A DNA stretch of 64,000 nucleotides from Micrasema longulum (GCA_022494885.1 JAGVSM010001660.1:124001-188000), one strand, 5' to 3'. Counted from the first letter of the stretch, positions 22,051 through 35,739 are shown. The notes: generated from the letters alone by a model not told the origin. Translations and numbers: made by a program.

Positions 22051-22569
22051 AGACAACAGGTTTGGGCGGAAAATGGCCCCCCTCCCTTGCGAACTTTTAT
22101 CTCTTGCCGGGAGACACGTGTAAAACATATGATACAGATAAAATAAAAATATATAGCCCAACAGCGTATTAAAAATACACGTTATGCGTTATTCTCCTCA
22201 TATCCGCAATTCGAGTGTAATTAATGATACATTGCATCACACGATAATGCAAAAACAAAAGAGATGACACGCATCACAAACATGCATATAAGAAAAAGAT
22301 CCTTATGATTTATAGTTAATCATTCTGCATTTTACTAACACTTAAAGTTTGAATATGAAAGCCAATTAGAACCTCAGAGAAATAATGCGTAACCTAGAGA
22401 AGCCCTATCACTATGTTTCATAGAACGCAAGCGATGTTGGTTAGATGGTGGCCATTTCGTTTTATTTGGCAACATAAACATAACGGTTTGATCGGATGCT
22501 TTTGTAGCTGTGCTTGGCTTTGTTTGTAAATAACTTGGATATTTACGTTATAATAAATAAAAATTGACT

Positions 22570-22690
22570 ATGGTGAATTGCAGTATGTTTGGTTGCAGCA
22601 GTTAGAGCGTCAAAAGTGTTAAAGGAGTCAGTTTTCACAGGTTATTGATTTCGAATATTTTCCCATGAGTTACATTGATGTTTAGCATTT
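22570..22690 (+). pseudogene. THAP zinc-finger N-terminus with in-frame stop
   Basis: From ATG at 22570 the frame reads MVNCSMFGCSS, TAG, SVKSVKGVSFHRL and ends shortly after. MVNCxxxGC ... KGxSFHR is the start of the THAP (C2CH) zinc finger, with the two N-terminal zinc cysteines in place. THAP fingers occur in P-element transposases and in host DNA-binding proteins. The frame passes a possible splice donor at CAG/GTTATT (about 22639). No further THAP sequence (AVPTF box) was found downstream. It is probably a decayed first exon or P-like transposon piece. Confidence 0.55.
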
Positions 22691-23060
22691 ATTGTCTCGA
22701 CACGTGTATTATGTTGCGTAAAAACTTTCCTTATATCAACATATTTACTTCAGATACTATTTTTTCTTAATTTGGGAGATACATTTGTGAATTGTGAATG
22801 TTTACTGTTGATTATGACATTTAATTACGGACAATATGTCGGGACCGCACTAGGCATCCATATAAAGTTTGAGCTTTTATCGAGTAGAGGTCGATTGAAA
22901 TTTTGCTCGAAAATAGCAACGTTAACCTTGAAATCGCATCTAAATTGATGTGTCCAAGTTTTAGGCCGCTACGACTCGCCATTTCGGAGATGTGACGGAC
23001 AAACAAACAAACTCAATACCGGACTTCGGTTCCATGGAGTTGGGATTTATGTCTCAATAA

Positions 23061-25296
23061 ATGTAACATAAGTATATTATGAATAAAATGAATAAAAAAA
23101 TTAACACACACATGTATTTTCAGTTTTATAAAATAAATATAGGCGAATTATAGAAATTGGAATAACCCTGCAATAATAAATACACATGTACATATTTCAA
23201 AATATCTACAATGCAAATTAATATCCATTTGGCAATTTTTGACCTGAGTATGGCCAATTGTTTTGCTGCGAACTGTAGCTAACTTAATACCCAATAGTCA
23301 TATAATGGTTTTCTTACGCTTGGGCTCCTCTATAGCTTAACGCATTATTACTCTGAGATTAGAACAGTTATTTTAGTTTTAATTTCATACCATTTTCCAC
23401 CTAACACGAACGTTACCGCATGTAATTCATGTAAAACATGGTTTGCCAACCGTTCAGGATCGGGCTGGATTGCCCAGAAATTGAAATTACTGTCCAGAAA
23501 CCAGTTTGAATATCAAAATATTTCAGAATTTCAGAGAAAAACAATTGCTAAATGTTTTCTACACACCAAAATAGTTCTTTCTATCGATCCAAACTCATAA
23601 CAATAGAATTTCAAAATTTATTATCATTACCACATTATTATGTGTAAAAGTGGATCATTAGGTTAGTATACTAATTTGAAAAAAAAAAACAAGCTGTCGG
23701 ATATCTTTTGTTTCTTCAGAATACTAAAAATATTTGGTTAAATAGTTTCAGTTTCAGGGAATATGTAGGGACACAATTACAAGCGCTATTTTTATCAGTA
23801 CATGTTGACACTGCATAAAGCAAAATAAAAAATCATCATTTTACTTTGTAGATAAAATTGAATATAAATGTTAACCTCTCATGGTTATAGGGGATCAGGG
23901 CCCCGATTACAATGGGAAGTTAACAAAGTTATCTTCGACTGTATATAAACAAAAACCGATGTTTGTGCACGAAAATTAGTATATTTGCATAAATATTTAA
24001 AGTATCTTCGTAGGTAATTTGGAATTGAAAATGTTTGGAAGAAAAAAATTAATGCATATTCTGCTTTTCACACAGAAAACTTAATTATAGATAAAATTGA
24101 AGATAAACGATAACTTTGGAATATTATCAGAAAAAGTTGGCAACTCTATGTAGAAAACGTGTTCGACATATGAGACACAGAATAAAAATAGTAAAATGGT
24201 CCAAAGACGAGCTTATTCAAAATATAATTAATACTATCCATAGCTTAGAACATGATTGCATCATGTTTATGTAATAAAAATTATTAAAACATCCGAAAAA
24301 CGCACTCAATAGTGTAAAAATATAAACAATATATCGCGGCAGTCTCCTGCAATGATCTCTTCCCTAAGACAAAATCCAAACTTGTACACTTCTCCTAAAA
24401 TTGGTGTTCGTTTATATGAGAATTTAAAATGTTCATCCAAGACATTGACACCTTGACTAATATTTGGTGCCTTACATATCATTATCCCTGTATTATTCAA
24501 ATAAAATTATAGTAAATGACAGGGCAGGAGGATGGAGGGTTATATTATGTTGTATGAAAACAAGATGATCAGTCTTGCGTTTTATGTAATCATAGGAGTG
24601 TGAAAAAATGTAGTGAGAAATTTTCAATAATAATTTTGACCATTATTATTTTATCTTTTGCAAAACGTGTACATACTACGTGCCGCTTGATGGACGCATT
24701 GTTTAGTACTACAAAGCAGACACTTGTATTGACAAAGCAGTAAAACACAGCGCACGATTGGGGGATTTAAAAGTGTAAAAAGCTTTCATTCGCCCATGCG
24801 CTTTGTGTGAAAATTGAAAAGTTTACAGCCTGTTAAAAAAAGCCGTTTGACCCAACACACTAGTTAAAATAAAACTCGAAAGAGAAACAAATATTAAATA
24901 AAATACTTATCTATTTCATGCTAGATAGGTTTAATAATAATATTAATAAAATTTATTCCAGTAAAATGGCTAAATAGTGCAGAGCTAACTCTACCATATA
25001 AAAGAAAAATATATTTGACTACTTACCCAATACTTACACAATATCTTATTACTCAATATGTAAAATTATTAGTAAAAAAAAATATAAACTTTCTAAAAAA
25101 TTTAAACGAAAGTACAAAACAAAAATGAATAAAAATAATTACCTGTAAGGAGAGAAAAAAATAAAAATAATTACTGACACCTAAAAGTAAACGTCTTATA
25201 AAACTTATTACCTGACTGTATTATCAATAATCGGTAAGCTAATATGTATACAGAATTAAAAGTAAAATATTTAACTTACTATATAACTCTTATTCA
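23061..25296. other. No recognisable gene
   Basis: AT-rich. A 64-codon minus stretch (24306-24500) has no known motif. GATGATCAGTCTTGCGTTTT at about 24562 is a possible trace of SINE family C. Confidence 0.35.
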
Positions 25297-25604
25297 TCAT
25301 ACTGATGGATTTTATTTTATGCAAAGCAATACCACCTGATCGAGGTATAGAAGTTAACTCCTCCCTAAAGTTCTGCGATTCGAAGTATGCAGACGATGCA
25401 GTTATTTTAGAAAAGTCTGTTGGTGATTTTCAGGAAATTTTTGCCACACTGCAGGAAAACTCAACTCGTCTGGGTCTTAATATTAAAAAAAAAAAACTCA
25501 GATTGTATGCAACAAATCCTGTCCTGACCCTGATCAGCCTCTCTATATTAATGAACAGAGGATTGGAAAAGTTGACAAATTTAAATACTCGGGAGTTCAC
25601 ACAA
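25297..25604 (+). pseudogene. LINE reverse transcriptase palm fragment (YADD)
   Basis: The plus strand encodes KYADDAVILEKSVGDFQEIF, then TRLGLNIKK. After a frame change in the A run near 25490 it continues QIVCNKS...YINEQRIGKVDKFKYSGVHTT. FADDxxI followed by LGLxIN.xKT and a VDKFKYLG motif is the RT palm D-D pair and the start of the thumb of RTE- or R1-like LINEs. The frame is cut off at about 25604 by an unrelated GC-rich leader. There is no start, endonuclease or tail. Confidence 0.8.
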
Positions 25605-26067
25605 CCCCCTCGTGGCTCATTACCTTGTCGTGGTGAGGGGGCTCAATCCTGGTAAATTTATTACTGATACCCAGGGATTACCAAAAATGAGCCAAAACGT
25701 CTTTAATCTACGGTGTAAGTTAACGTGCTAAGAGATGAGTGGCTGCGCAGACATTAAAGAATGCAGTTGTGAACGTTACCTCGGGGGTACTTGCCGACCC
25801 CCCCGAGTAAAAAGGCTTGCCTAGGCATGCGGGGCGCTGACTAGGTGGACATTTATTTCCCTAGCTAATCGTGGGAACACAAATGGAATTTGAAAATAAT
25901 AAAAATTTAAATGTTGAGGTGACGACGGAAAGCGGTTGTAATCCCTTCGCGAGGCGGGAATCAATTAGAAGAACTCCTCTCAAAGCGCAACACACCAGTG
26001 AAAGTGATCGGACGGAAGAAGATGTCGAAAGTGAAGGTTTCGTATTAGATAGGAGAACCACAAAGTA
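25605..26067 (+). mobile_element. Probable 5' leader of another LINE, with stable hairpins
   Basis: This GC-rich block differs sharply from its AT-rich surroundings. It starts with a 7-bp stem (CCCCCTC at 25605-25611, GAGGGGG at 25635-25641). It carries a second 8-bp stem (CTCGGGGG at 25780-25787, CCCCCGAG at 25800-25807). An open frame starts at ATG 25871 (or 25883) and runs to 26068, with MEFENN and NPFARRESIRRTPLKAQ. Structured leaders before the ORF are common in several LINE clades, some carrying self-cleaving ribozymes. I infer a LINE 5' end cut off by the fold-back repeat at 26068. The match to any named family is from general resemblance only. Confidence 0.5.
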
Positions 26068-26195
26068 AATTTATTGCAACAGAGAGGAACAACATTTTCG
26101 AGATGGGAATATGGAAGCCTAGGCATTTACGGGCCTTATGACCACTCAAATCAGCCAATGATAGGCCATACATTTGGACATACTCAAAACATTGT
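26068..26195 (-). repeat. Fold-back repeat family B, internally deleted
   Basis: It starts with the TTGCAACAGAGAGGAACAAC arm and runs through GGAAGCCTAGGCATTTACGG. Most of the core is missing, and it ends near ACATTTGGACATACTC. It interrupts the LINE-like leader at 25605-26067. Confidence 0.65.
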
Positions 26196-27229
26196 TGTTA
26201 TATCTTATTTGCATTTTAAGATATTTAAAAGTAACAATTTGCTAATTTAATTCATTTTCTTGGTGTACACGGCACAAATGACATTTTATAAACACAAACA
26301 TGAACATTATAACAGTGTGCTATTACACATATTCAGAGCAAGAATTATTTCTAATATCGATTAAAAAGATGCGCAGTATATTCGTATTTGGCATATTGGC
26401 TGTCGGATGGATTTTTCCACTTAGGGTGAAGTTCTTATGGAGAGTCCAAGGGGCAACCTTTTAAGGATATCTAAGAAAAAAGGGTTGGATGGCGAGCTGA
26501 AAAATTCGATCCGATGGGACACTTAAATGCTCGTCTAATGTAAAGGCACTAAACTGATGTTCGTAAGATCGTCTTTTATAAATTGATAGAAAAACAACGC
26601 GTGAACAAAATATTGACTTTAATACTAGTATTGGTAACAAGCATAATGTATGTGAAATTGTTATAAGAGAATGAGCCTAAAACAAGTAGTATTATTTTTT
26701 TAAGAAAAGATCCGGCCTATGCAATTAAATCCCAGTTAAAAAAATAATTTCATAAACTTACCCCTTAGTGAAAATTGTAAGATTTGATAAAGTGTTATTT
26801 TCCTTTTATTTTAAGAATTTTAATTTTTAATGTTTGTTAATTTTTAATGAGTTCTTTTTTTAAAGGTCTTGTACCAGATATTCTTTACCAGAATTCTTCA
26901 GTATAAGTTTATGAATTTTAAAGAAAAAGAGTGGTTTTTGCCATGGAGTAAGTCTACTGAGTACATCAAGATAATCACAGATTAACAAAGAACGGATGTT
27001 TTGAAAGCAAGTATTTTTTTTAGAGTATGCAATCTATGCATTCCTTACTCATAATGTCACATGTCCAAGAAGTTTTTATTAAATAGGCAAACAAGGTACT
27101 TTTACAGTGGGCGTAACTACTGGCACATAGTAAAGTATTAAAATATATTTTTTGATACGTACACTAAAAATAAGAATTATTTTTTTGTAAATAAAAAAAT
27201 TATAAAATTATGATATTATTCATTAAAAA

Positions 27230-27730
27230 AAGAATCTTTTTTTTTGTATCCATAATATCAACAAAAAAATAAATCGAAACAAATACAAATAATGAATCTC
27301 TATCATATTGTCCTTATGAAATGCATTGAACAATTTTGGAGCTATGAAAAATAAGTGTCTTTACCCGAGTCTGGATTTATAATAAGGGATTTCAAGCAAA
27401 CTATTCAATCTTTGACTAGAAGTATTAAAATTTTTTAAGAATAAATGTTGACCAACAAAATCATATTTTAGGCATTGCTGGCAATACATTTCTCTTAGCT
27501 TCAAAAGTTCAGCTTTCTGAAATAATTGGTTGGAGGGAAAAGTCGAATTTTTATAAAGTTTTATTTTAATAATTAGTTTTTGTACGGTTTTTCGATATGA
27601 TTATTATAGGCTCCTCCACATCGAATTATTCCATAAGAAATAGAAGACTGTACAAAAGCATGATAATCCGTTTTGCTAGTTTTGGGATGAACATAACTAG
27701 TTAAACGTTTGAAAACATAGGTCAAATATC
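27230..27730 (-). pseudogene. LINE ORF2 thumb and C-terminus, frameshifted
   Basis: Three consecutive blocks lie on the minus strand. AFVQSSISYGIIRCGGAYNN sits at about 27645-27590. An open stretch with FPSNQLFQKAELLKLREMYC and NTSSQRLNSLLEIPYYKSRL runs from about 27555 to a TAA at 27361-27363. In another frame RHLFFIAPKLFNAFHKDN follows at about 27360-27305. The order (SYGIxxWGGAY, then YYKSRxG, then xxPKLFN) is that of the LINE thumb and tail. Stops and a shift make it dead. The later part is unusually well kept for the background. Confidence 0.75.
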
Positions 27731-30700
27731 TCAATTAAAACCAGTATCTAAAATATTTATTTATTCATTATTCAACATCTTGTTATACAAGTGTATGGAC
27801 TCTTGACATGTACAAATTTAGGGTTTTAGATCATGCAATGCCTTTCATTTATGAAATCGCCTGTATATTCTTACATTATTCAATATATTTGATACATTTA
27901 ATAATATGCATAATAGACTAGGGTTCGATTCCTGAGAAGACAAACATATAATATTTTGTGTAAGCTGTTTCTTTGTTTTAAAATTGAATATTGTAAATAA
28001 TTGAAATTATGTTGTAATTTATATTTTGAATTTCTATCTTCAGTTTATATTATAGTTAATATTTTCATTACTTTCGAGTTAAAATCATAACTAATTAATT
28101 ATTCACAGTTATCTCGGATAAATGTCAAAAATATATTATTCGGAATATTCCACGAAAACGGTAATTAATATTCATCATTTAACCCAAAGATAATATTTCG
28201 GGGGATGTGTTTTTTTTCTTATGATATAAATTTTGAATGAATCTCCAACGTGAAAATATGAACTCATCTGATTCACCGAACCAAATTGATAGAATAATAT
28301 TTTAAGTAAATTCTATGCATTTTAAAGTATAATTAAAACATTTTAGGAATTATTAAGAAAATAACAAGATAATATTAAAATAATGACTTAAATGTTTCAT
28401 AATTATGCATATAATTATTTATATCACTGGAAATATTTATCAATTGCGCTCTGAAAAACAAATCATTTTTTTGTAGGAGATCAATGCTTTCTGAATCCAG
28501 GTTTAGTGACTGATTGTTTCATATGAGTTCCTAATAAAACAATCCATTATTAAATTTTGTACCGTTTTTGATAAAATAAATCGAAATAACAAAATTAAGT
28601 GAATTTATTATTCTGTTAAGCAGAGTTTTTGTATAGCTTCTTCCATATCGATACATTTTGTCGCATGTACCCCTTCGATTATGTCTGCTTTTGACTTTGC
28701 TAACCAGAATCAGACATACGACATCATGCCAAGTTCTTAGCTGTTCTTAGTTGTCCTCGTCCTACGCTACCCTCCATTGAATCTTACTACTTACTCTATA
28801 ATATATCTAATTTTTTTAATACTCAGGGGGTCGCAAAGCCTTGCTTGGGGGTCGCGGTCGCATTAAAAAATAAAAGCAAGATTTTTAGGTCTCACACTGC
28901 AATACGAATACGGATACAATAACTTCAGAAAGAAAACTATACCCGTTTCGAATTATGGTTCTGTTTTTGAGACACATGTAACCACATTTATAAAAAATTG
29001 GAGTCGACTATTTCTCTTTTGGGGTTTTATATACACCATTGATGAGGTCGTCAGTTCACATAGGGAATAGGAAGAATGTGGAAAATGACACAAATAATTT
29101 CAAAGCCTCCCTTGCCAGCTCTGGATTTTTTATTTTCGATTTATCTAGAAAACTTTAAGCTTATGCGAATTAAATTTCATTTTAAGCGTGTAAACGGAAA
29201 GATCTATAAATCTTATAGTTCTTTCTACTGACGGCCCGCTGCGCCCACTCCTACCTTGGACTTGATTTTTCAATTAATAATAATATCGTCTGGATAGAAA
29301 GAAAATGTAAAAGTCGTTAAAATCATAAGTCCACTTTTTCGTTTTTAAATTTATTTGCTCATCTTGTAGTATGCAACAATGTTTACACGTGTTCCAAAAC
29401 AAATAAGTCAAATTACGTTATTAAGGATATTATCAATGTACTTCATCACAAAAATTAAATTTATGAGTCGATAACTACAAAAAAGTTTTCTCGATGAAGA
29501 ATCTTTTCTAACTTAATGCCTTAAACAACATGACACTAAAAAATTATTACCATAATTTGTATTCCCGATTATTAGCAATATTAGCATGGAGTAAAATATG
29601 ATATTCTTTCAATGTTTGATTTAATTCCCGTAATGATTCACGATCCTTACGGACCTACCGACGTTAATGCACCAGATCAAGATTAAATTCTTGATGATGA
29701 TGATGTTGATTAGTTTTTAAAATTTATTTACTTGTAATTTAATTTTTATATAAAAAGGGAGCAATTTTTAATTCAATTATGACTGCCACCTAGTATTTAT
29801 TTTCTGCACGTCGAAAGGTTATAAATTTATATGAATTACCAATTAAATTGAATGAATACCAATTACATCAATTGTGCGTACACACATTAGTCACATCTTT
29901 TATTTTCATTTAGTTTGTTCAAGTTTGTATGAGACATAAATAACTGTCTCCTGACTTGTGTGATTGTTACTCCCACCCATAGATATTAGAAAAAATAAAT
30001 TAAGGTCTTGGGGGTAGCCAGATTTAAACAAAATTAGTTAACTGATATTGTGAACACACGAGTATTTTTATTAGAGTACATTGTACGTAGCGTGAGAATA
30101 TTTCGTTTCAAAGATGTCCAAGTTCCGCTTAATCGCACTCCCATCTGCAATGTTTTTTCATCTCCAACAGCAAATTTAGCAATCAACGTTATTACGTTTA
30201 TGTGACAAATAAAATCTTTTCACAAGCGTGTAAATAAAGATACTAACATGTTACATGAGGCGATACACGCGGCTGCGAAACAGGAAAAAGTCTAATTAAA
30301 TTAATCAAATGACATTTCACTCTACACGAGTAACGAGATACTTGTAAATTAATATGGATAAAATTGATATTTTGTATACCTTGCGTTGGATGATCGCCGC
30401 GTTGAAAGGAGTCGTTAGTTTTATAAAACCCACCACTTAGAATTTAATGAACATATCGAACTCACGCACTAATTGAGCCATGTCGAATTCAAGCCGGGCT
30501 CAAAACTTGCGTGTTGGCATGTTAATCAAAGGAAAAATACAAAAAAACCTGCAATACATTATTTGTAGTGCAAAGAGTATAATGCTTGAAAACACGTAAA
30601 AAAAAAACAACGAATTTAAAATTTTCGCTCGAAATATATATGACATTTTTAAAATTTCAATAGCATCTAAGTACTTCTATATATTTAATATATATTATTA

Positions 30701-31462
30701 TTATTATTCTTAGAGGTTAGAGTCAGTGCCATACAAGCTCCTGACGTCACTGCGACCTATGAATATCAATTGTGACGGGCCCTCGTGATAGTTCCCCCCC
30801 TCCAAGCCCAGATCCGTTAAGTATCGGGCAACTAGGTATAGGCAGGGCGCAAGCTCTTTAACATCCTCAGGTTTAACCGGTAGTCCCTCGAGAATGAAGC
30901 TCCTTGTATGATGTAAAGCAACACATTCACTGTTATATATATTTAATATATTTATGTTTAATTTTCAGTAACAACGTATTTTTTATGTATGATTTTTTTT
31001 TGTAAGAAAATAAAATTCCGATTACGCACAGCCCTTCAAGATGTCTATATTCTGCAGCTAAACTGAGATATTTTGATACAGTATGGTTCTATCTTTTGAT
31101 TTTATTCAAATGCAGGGTTCTTAGGTTTCAGGCGAGAGTCGGTAAACAAGGAAGCTCTTGATTCTTGCTGAACAACCATGACTAAACTCAATAGAAAATT
31201 TTCTAAAAAAAAGATTTTTTATGTATATTAAAAACTTAATTTTTATGGAAAGAATTGTATTATACTCCCTCTACTGTCTCCTGGAATACAATATCATTTA
31301 TGTACTTGAAACTTTTTTCAACAGATTTCTTTTTTTTCTTCTATGGTTTTTTTTTAATAATCCAGAGCGGAATATAAGCCGTGCATTTATTCCGTCAGGT
31401 TGCTGAAAAAATTTCAAAATAAAATAATAATTTCATGTAAAATTTCTGATAATTTACCTTAA
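27731..31462. other. No recognisable gene
   Basis: Mostly AT-rich. CTCAGGGGGTCGCAAAGCC and GGGGGTCGCGGTCGC at about 28823-28862 look like a decayed hAT-type end. A (GAT)n run lies at about 29696. A GC-rich patch at 30715-30910 (GACGGGCCCTCGTGATAG) may be a piece of LINE sequence but cannot be assigned. Confidence 0.35.
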
Positions 31463-31583
31463 AAAAAATGCCTTGTTGATCTATATAAATTTACGTTTTA
31501 TAATATTTATTATTTGTTTATTAAAAAAATGCCTTGTTGATCTATATAAATTTACGTTTTATAATATTTATTATTTGTTTATA
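31463..31583 (+). repeat. 61-bp tandem duplication
   Basis: Two consecutive, essentially identical 61-base units carry GCCTTGTTGATCTATATAAA and TTTACGTTTTATAATATTTA. The near-identity indicates a recent local duplication or an assembly artefact. Confidence 0.92.
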
Positions 31584-34329
31584 AGTGTTTATTTGTCAAA
31601 GACAAAGTTCAATTGAATATATTTAGAACTTAATATATTCTACAGAAAATATAGCGAGGAGAATATTGTTTCACCACAGTGTTTTTCTTATATCTATTTG
31701 TACATAAAAAAACTTTGCCTAAAATACATTTTTAGGTGGTTTCGAAAAAAGATTGAAATTATCTAAAAAAAGTCGGTAATAAATTTACTTTTAAAAGTTC
31801 TGCTTTGAACTACTTTTTAAATAATAAAAAAGACAAAAGAAAATATTATTATAAAATTTCAAAGTTAATTTATCGCTATAAAACTGAATTCTAAAATAGA
31901 GCATTATATAATAAGTATTTGCCGTTTAATAAATACCTCTTCTGTCTAGTTAAGGGGTTGAAATTTGGCACGGAGTCTTCCATCGACGCGCCCAAAGGGT
32001 CCGAGAGAAGGAAATCGCTTCGTCATCTTTGGCCGCGGGGCAAGTAGCGAAAACTCACCGAGAAAGCCTTTCCACCACCACCACCGCTTAGGACTTTGGC
32101 TTCTGGCTGTTAATGGATTTAACTTCTCTTGAAAATTTCGTACTCAGCATAACAATACATTATCTTGCGCCAAACTGTTTAAAAGCTGCAAGAAAATGCT
32201 CGAGCGCACTTCATAAAAGATAAGAAAATTGATGTACAAACAAAATGGGATGAATTTTCATAAAATTTAAATACGACTGTTTATACTATAAAAATATTAA
32301 ATCACAAATATTTTGGTGCGTGTACTGCTTTTATATTTCTTCGTAGTCCTTTTCACGTAACCTTTTTGGTATATGTCTAGATTAAAACCTAAAACAATTA
32401 TTTGGCCTGAGAGCCAGTTACTTTTAGATCAGCGGACTTGCATACAGAACTGTTAGCTACAAAATATATTTCTTTTAAATAATCTTTCATTTCCATAAGT
32501 TGTGTAATCATTGTATGCGTATGTGAAACTAAAAGGAGAAAAAAATAACCAACATATTCTATTCAACTGTCAAAACCTTGTTAGGTTGGAGATTATACAG
32601 TACCCGAATTGATAAATACCTACCTTAAATTATTTCGAGGATTATATATTTAAAAGCATACGCTAATTTTGTTCAAAATAATCAGACAAGACAGTTTGAC
32701 AAAATAAATTAAGCAGACACTAACCAAAAAGTTTTGTCACTTCGTCCCCAGTCGCGCGTAAGAAATGCGAAATTACGCAGAAAAGGACGAAAATTAAAAC
32801 AAATGAACAAAACCAAACTTGGTGACATTAAATGCGAAGAGGCACGAAGTACCGACCTAGAAATTCGTTCACCCTTTTGTCTTTTAACGCGATAAAGCCG
32901 GGTTTAATTTTTTAAATTCGCCTCGCGGGAGCGATAAATATATCGCGTATAGCATTTATGCAGTGGGAGATTTACAAACTACAATGAATTGTTCTAAAAT
33001 GAAGTGAACCCGAAAATGCCTAGTTTTGGATGCAAATATGTGGTAATTTTATTAACGGAACGCGAAATGAACTTCACGCGTTTATTTCATTAGTTTGCGG
33101 TTGTCTAGCTCTGCTGTTCGCTCGTTTTAAGTTTTATGAGGCAGACTGGGTAATAGGTTTCCATGATACTATTATGTTGAAGGTTTAAAGGGTATGTTTT
33201 ATTATTATACACACTAGTATTGTGTATTGTGTTAGCGCTTTTGAAATTTCGATATAAGTCACTTTCGCACACGTATCCATTACAAAATCGAAACAAGTGT
33301 TTGTATTCATTTGAGAGATTGTAATAATTAGTAACATTGTGGTTAAACATGAAATAACGAAATTCTTATCTATCGATTTTAGAATAATAATAACCCATTT
33401 GTTTTATAATTCTCTAAAAAAACAAAATGTCAATTTTTCAGTAAAAAAATATTTAAGTTAAATAATTGTTACTTTGTCAAAAATAATAAAAAAGTCAGAT
33501 AAAATGACCCATTTTTCCCATTCTGTCGATAATGCAACATTTTTTAACTTAGCTTTTTTTTGGCACAACTGGCCTTAAAACTCTCAAGTCATTAGTACTG
33601 TGACCGAAAAACTTGAATAATCAATCCGCGTCAAAATATTGCAGGTGAGGGTCAAATAAAAAAAATAACAATTTATACCTGGTATCTACGGACTTATTTC
33701 TTCATATGCAACTCCAGAAAAAAAATTATTTACATTAAATTAAGCACAATTATAGGGTAAAATAGCATATTTTTAATATTCCGTTTTAGAATGGTAAAAT
33801 ATTATCAGAGTGATTTTGTATTTTTAAGCTGTCGGGGACCATCATCAGTATTAAATATAAAGCTGCATTCCAAGGACGTGGTATTTTTTTAATTTGAGCC
33901 CTCGTAGCAACATCACCGTACAAAGGGATAATTAAACAGAAAACAGCGGTTAAGAGGGAAGACGAGCACAAAGAGACGATCCCTCCCTTAAAACAACATC
34001 GCTCGCGAGCTCTAGAGAGTTGAGAGTTGGCAGCAGAGAGAGGAGAGGGTTAAACAGAGACGACAAGTTCCCCATCACATTTTACTAAATACCAAACACA
34101 CGCTCTATTATAGACATAAACTTCTTACTAGAGATGCACAAAACTAAATTATCAAAATAACTGGTTACGGGGATAATCGATTTTTTCCGTACTCGATTAC
34201 AATCCAAATTATAGTTAACGGATTACAGCAACAAGATTTTCTAAGACATTTATTGGTAAATACAGAAAAACATTGCGGAAATGTTGCGGTGGTGTGTGGA
34301 TAACGAATCCTAAAATTTGATTTAATTTC
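31584..34329. other. No recognisable gene
   Basis: It contains a GC-rich patch at 31930-32110 ending in a (CCA)n run, and a purine-rich stretch at about 33955-34055. The minus strand is open for 81 codons at 33105-33350 without known motif. Confidence 0.35.
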
Positions 34330-34560
34330 ATTAGTAACACTAAAGACCGAGAACGGACGCAGCAGCATCCTAAAGCGAGCGTTTTGATAGTAAGGCGGTG
34401 GACCTGGCTTTTTCAAGTGCTGCAGACGCCTTAGGAGAGCCTTAGCCGAAGTTTCCTCTTCGCGCCTGCGGGCTCCCGCTTTGCCACGTTGGAAGGCCGC
34501 CAATGACGATTTTTCGTGGGAGGAGGTGAGAATGCTGGCTGGCGATAGTGTCTCCTAGAG
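34330..34560. other. GC-rich island, unassigned
   Basis: It stands out by composition. The minus strand is open with MAAFQRGKAGARRREEETSA, KALLRRLQHLKKPGPPPYY and more. A second minus frame is open too, which is common in GC-rich DNA and weakens the coding case. No family recognised. Confidence 0.3.
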
Positions 34561-35524
34561 GCGTCTGGTGATATCCACATGCTCTACTTAGGAGCGGATT
34601 TAAAAAAAATAATAAGAAAAGTTGATTATGGTTAGTCAAAATGATCGACTCTATTAATGTAAATAATAGTTTCATTACCGATAAAACCAAATTTACCACT
34701 TAAAATAATCGATATACCTAACCGAATGTGATGGTTTATTATAACATATTATTCCCATCACCACTATCCACCTTCTCGACTCTACACTTTCCTGAGGGTA
34801 AACGCAATTTATTTAAATTTCATATCTGATACGCCAATTATATCAAAACATCACATGTAAGCACAGCGTTTGATGTTTTGTAGGTACAACACTTACGCTG
34901 TTGATATGAAACAGGTTTACCTTAGAAATAGAGTTTTAATTTACGTGTTTCAATTTAAACCAATTGGCGTAAGGGACCTTGATTGCCTATTTTGTCTATG
35001 TATGATGTGGATGTACAAATTAAACCAAAATTGTAATGAATATTTTCTGTTTAATTCAAGAAGCTTGAGGAGGAGATCAAAACTTACCTAACCCTTACAT
35101 TTCTTGCACTCGTACAAATATCCTCTCATGATACACTTTCTTTCTGTTTATTAAATTAACGCGTCAAAACAAATTATTAATTGAATATCTTTCCGCTTCA
35201 TAGAAAAATATACTTTAATATAAAATGAAAGTAATAACATTTCGAAATACTTTAGATTCTCTCTTTCAGAATATTAATGTTTCATTTAACTTGCGATTAA
35301 AAAAATCATTTAAAAAAAAAATAACTTCGGTCCATAACAGAGAAAAAATCGTTTCTACTAATAATAACAACCTCCAATAAAGATAAAAATGCTTATTTTT
35401 TTAGTTATAGGGCGAAAATATATAACAAATTGATGACAGGTGTAAAAAAAAACGGTACCAATAAATTACTGCTCTCGAGATCTCCAAAAGAAGTATAATG
35501 TAAGAACTGTTTTTTCGTTATCTC

Positions 35525-35595
35525 GCTATCCGCATGGTGCAAAAGGCACTGTATTGGTACTTTAATTACAGTGTATCTGGATCAATTTTGTAGAA
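35525..35595 (-). mobile_element. SINE family C short fragment
   Basis: The plus strand reads CCGCATGGTGCAAAAGGCAC, then TGTATTGGTAC and GTGTATCTGGATCA, a diverged match to the 3' body of family C. Confidence 0.5.
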
Positions 35596-35739
35596 ACTTT
35601 TTACCAAATACCTTTAAATAGCATTTTTTTTTACAAGAAGTCACCGTTATACAAATATTTTGCTTGCAATGTACTAATTTTATAAAATTATAATTAATAG
35701 ACTGATTGAATAAAGCACGCAAACAGAATACATTGAATA

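Noticed and set aside
28823..28862. hAT/Charlie-like end CTCAGGGGGTCGC
   Set aside because: Only one end, without partner or duplication. Mentioned in the gap note only.
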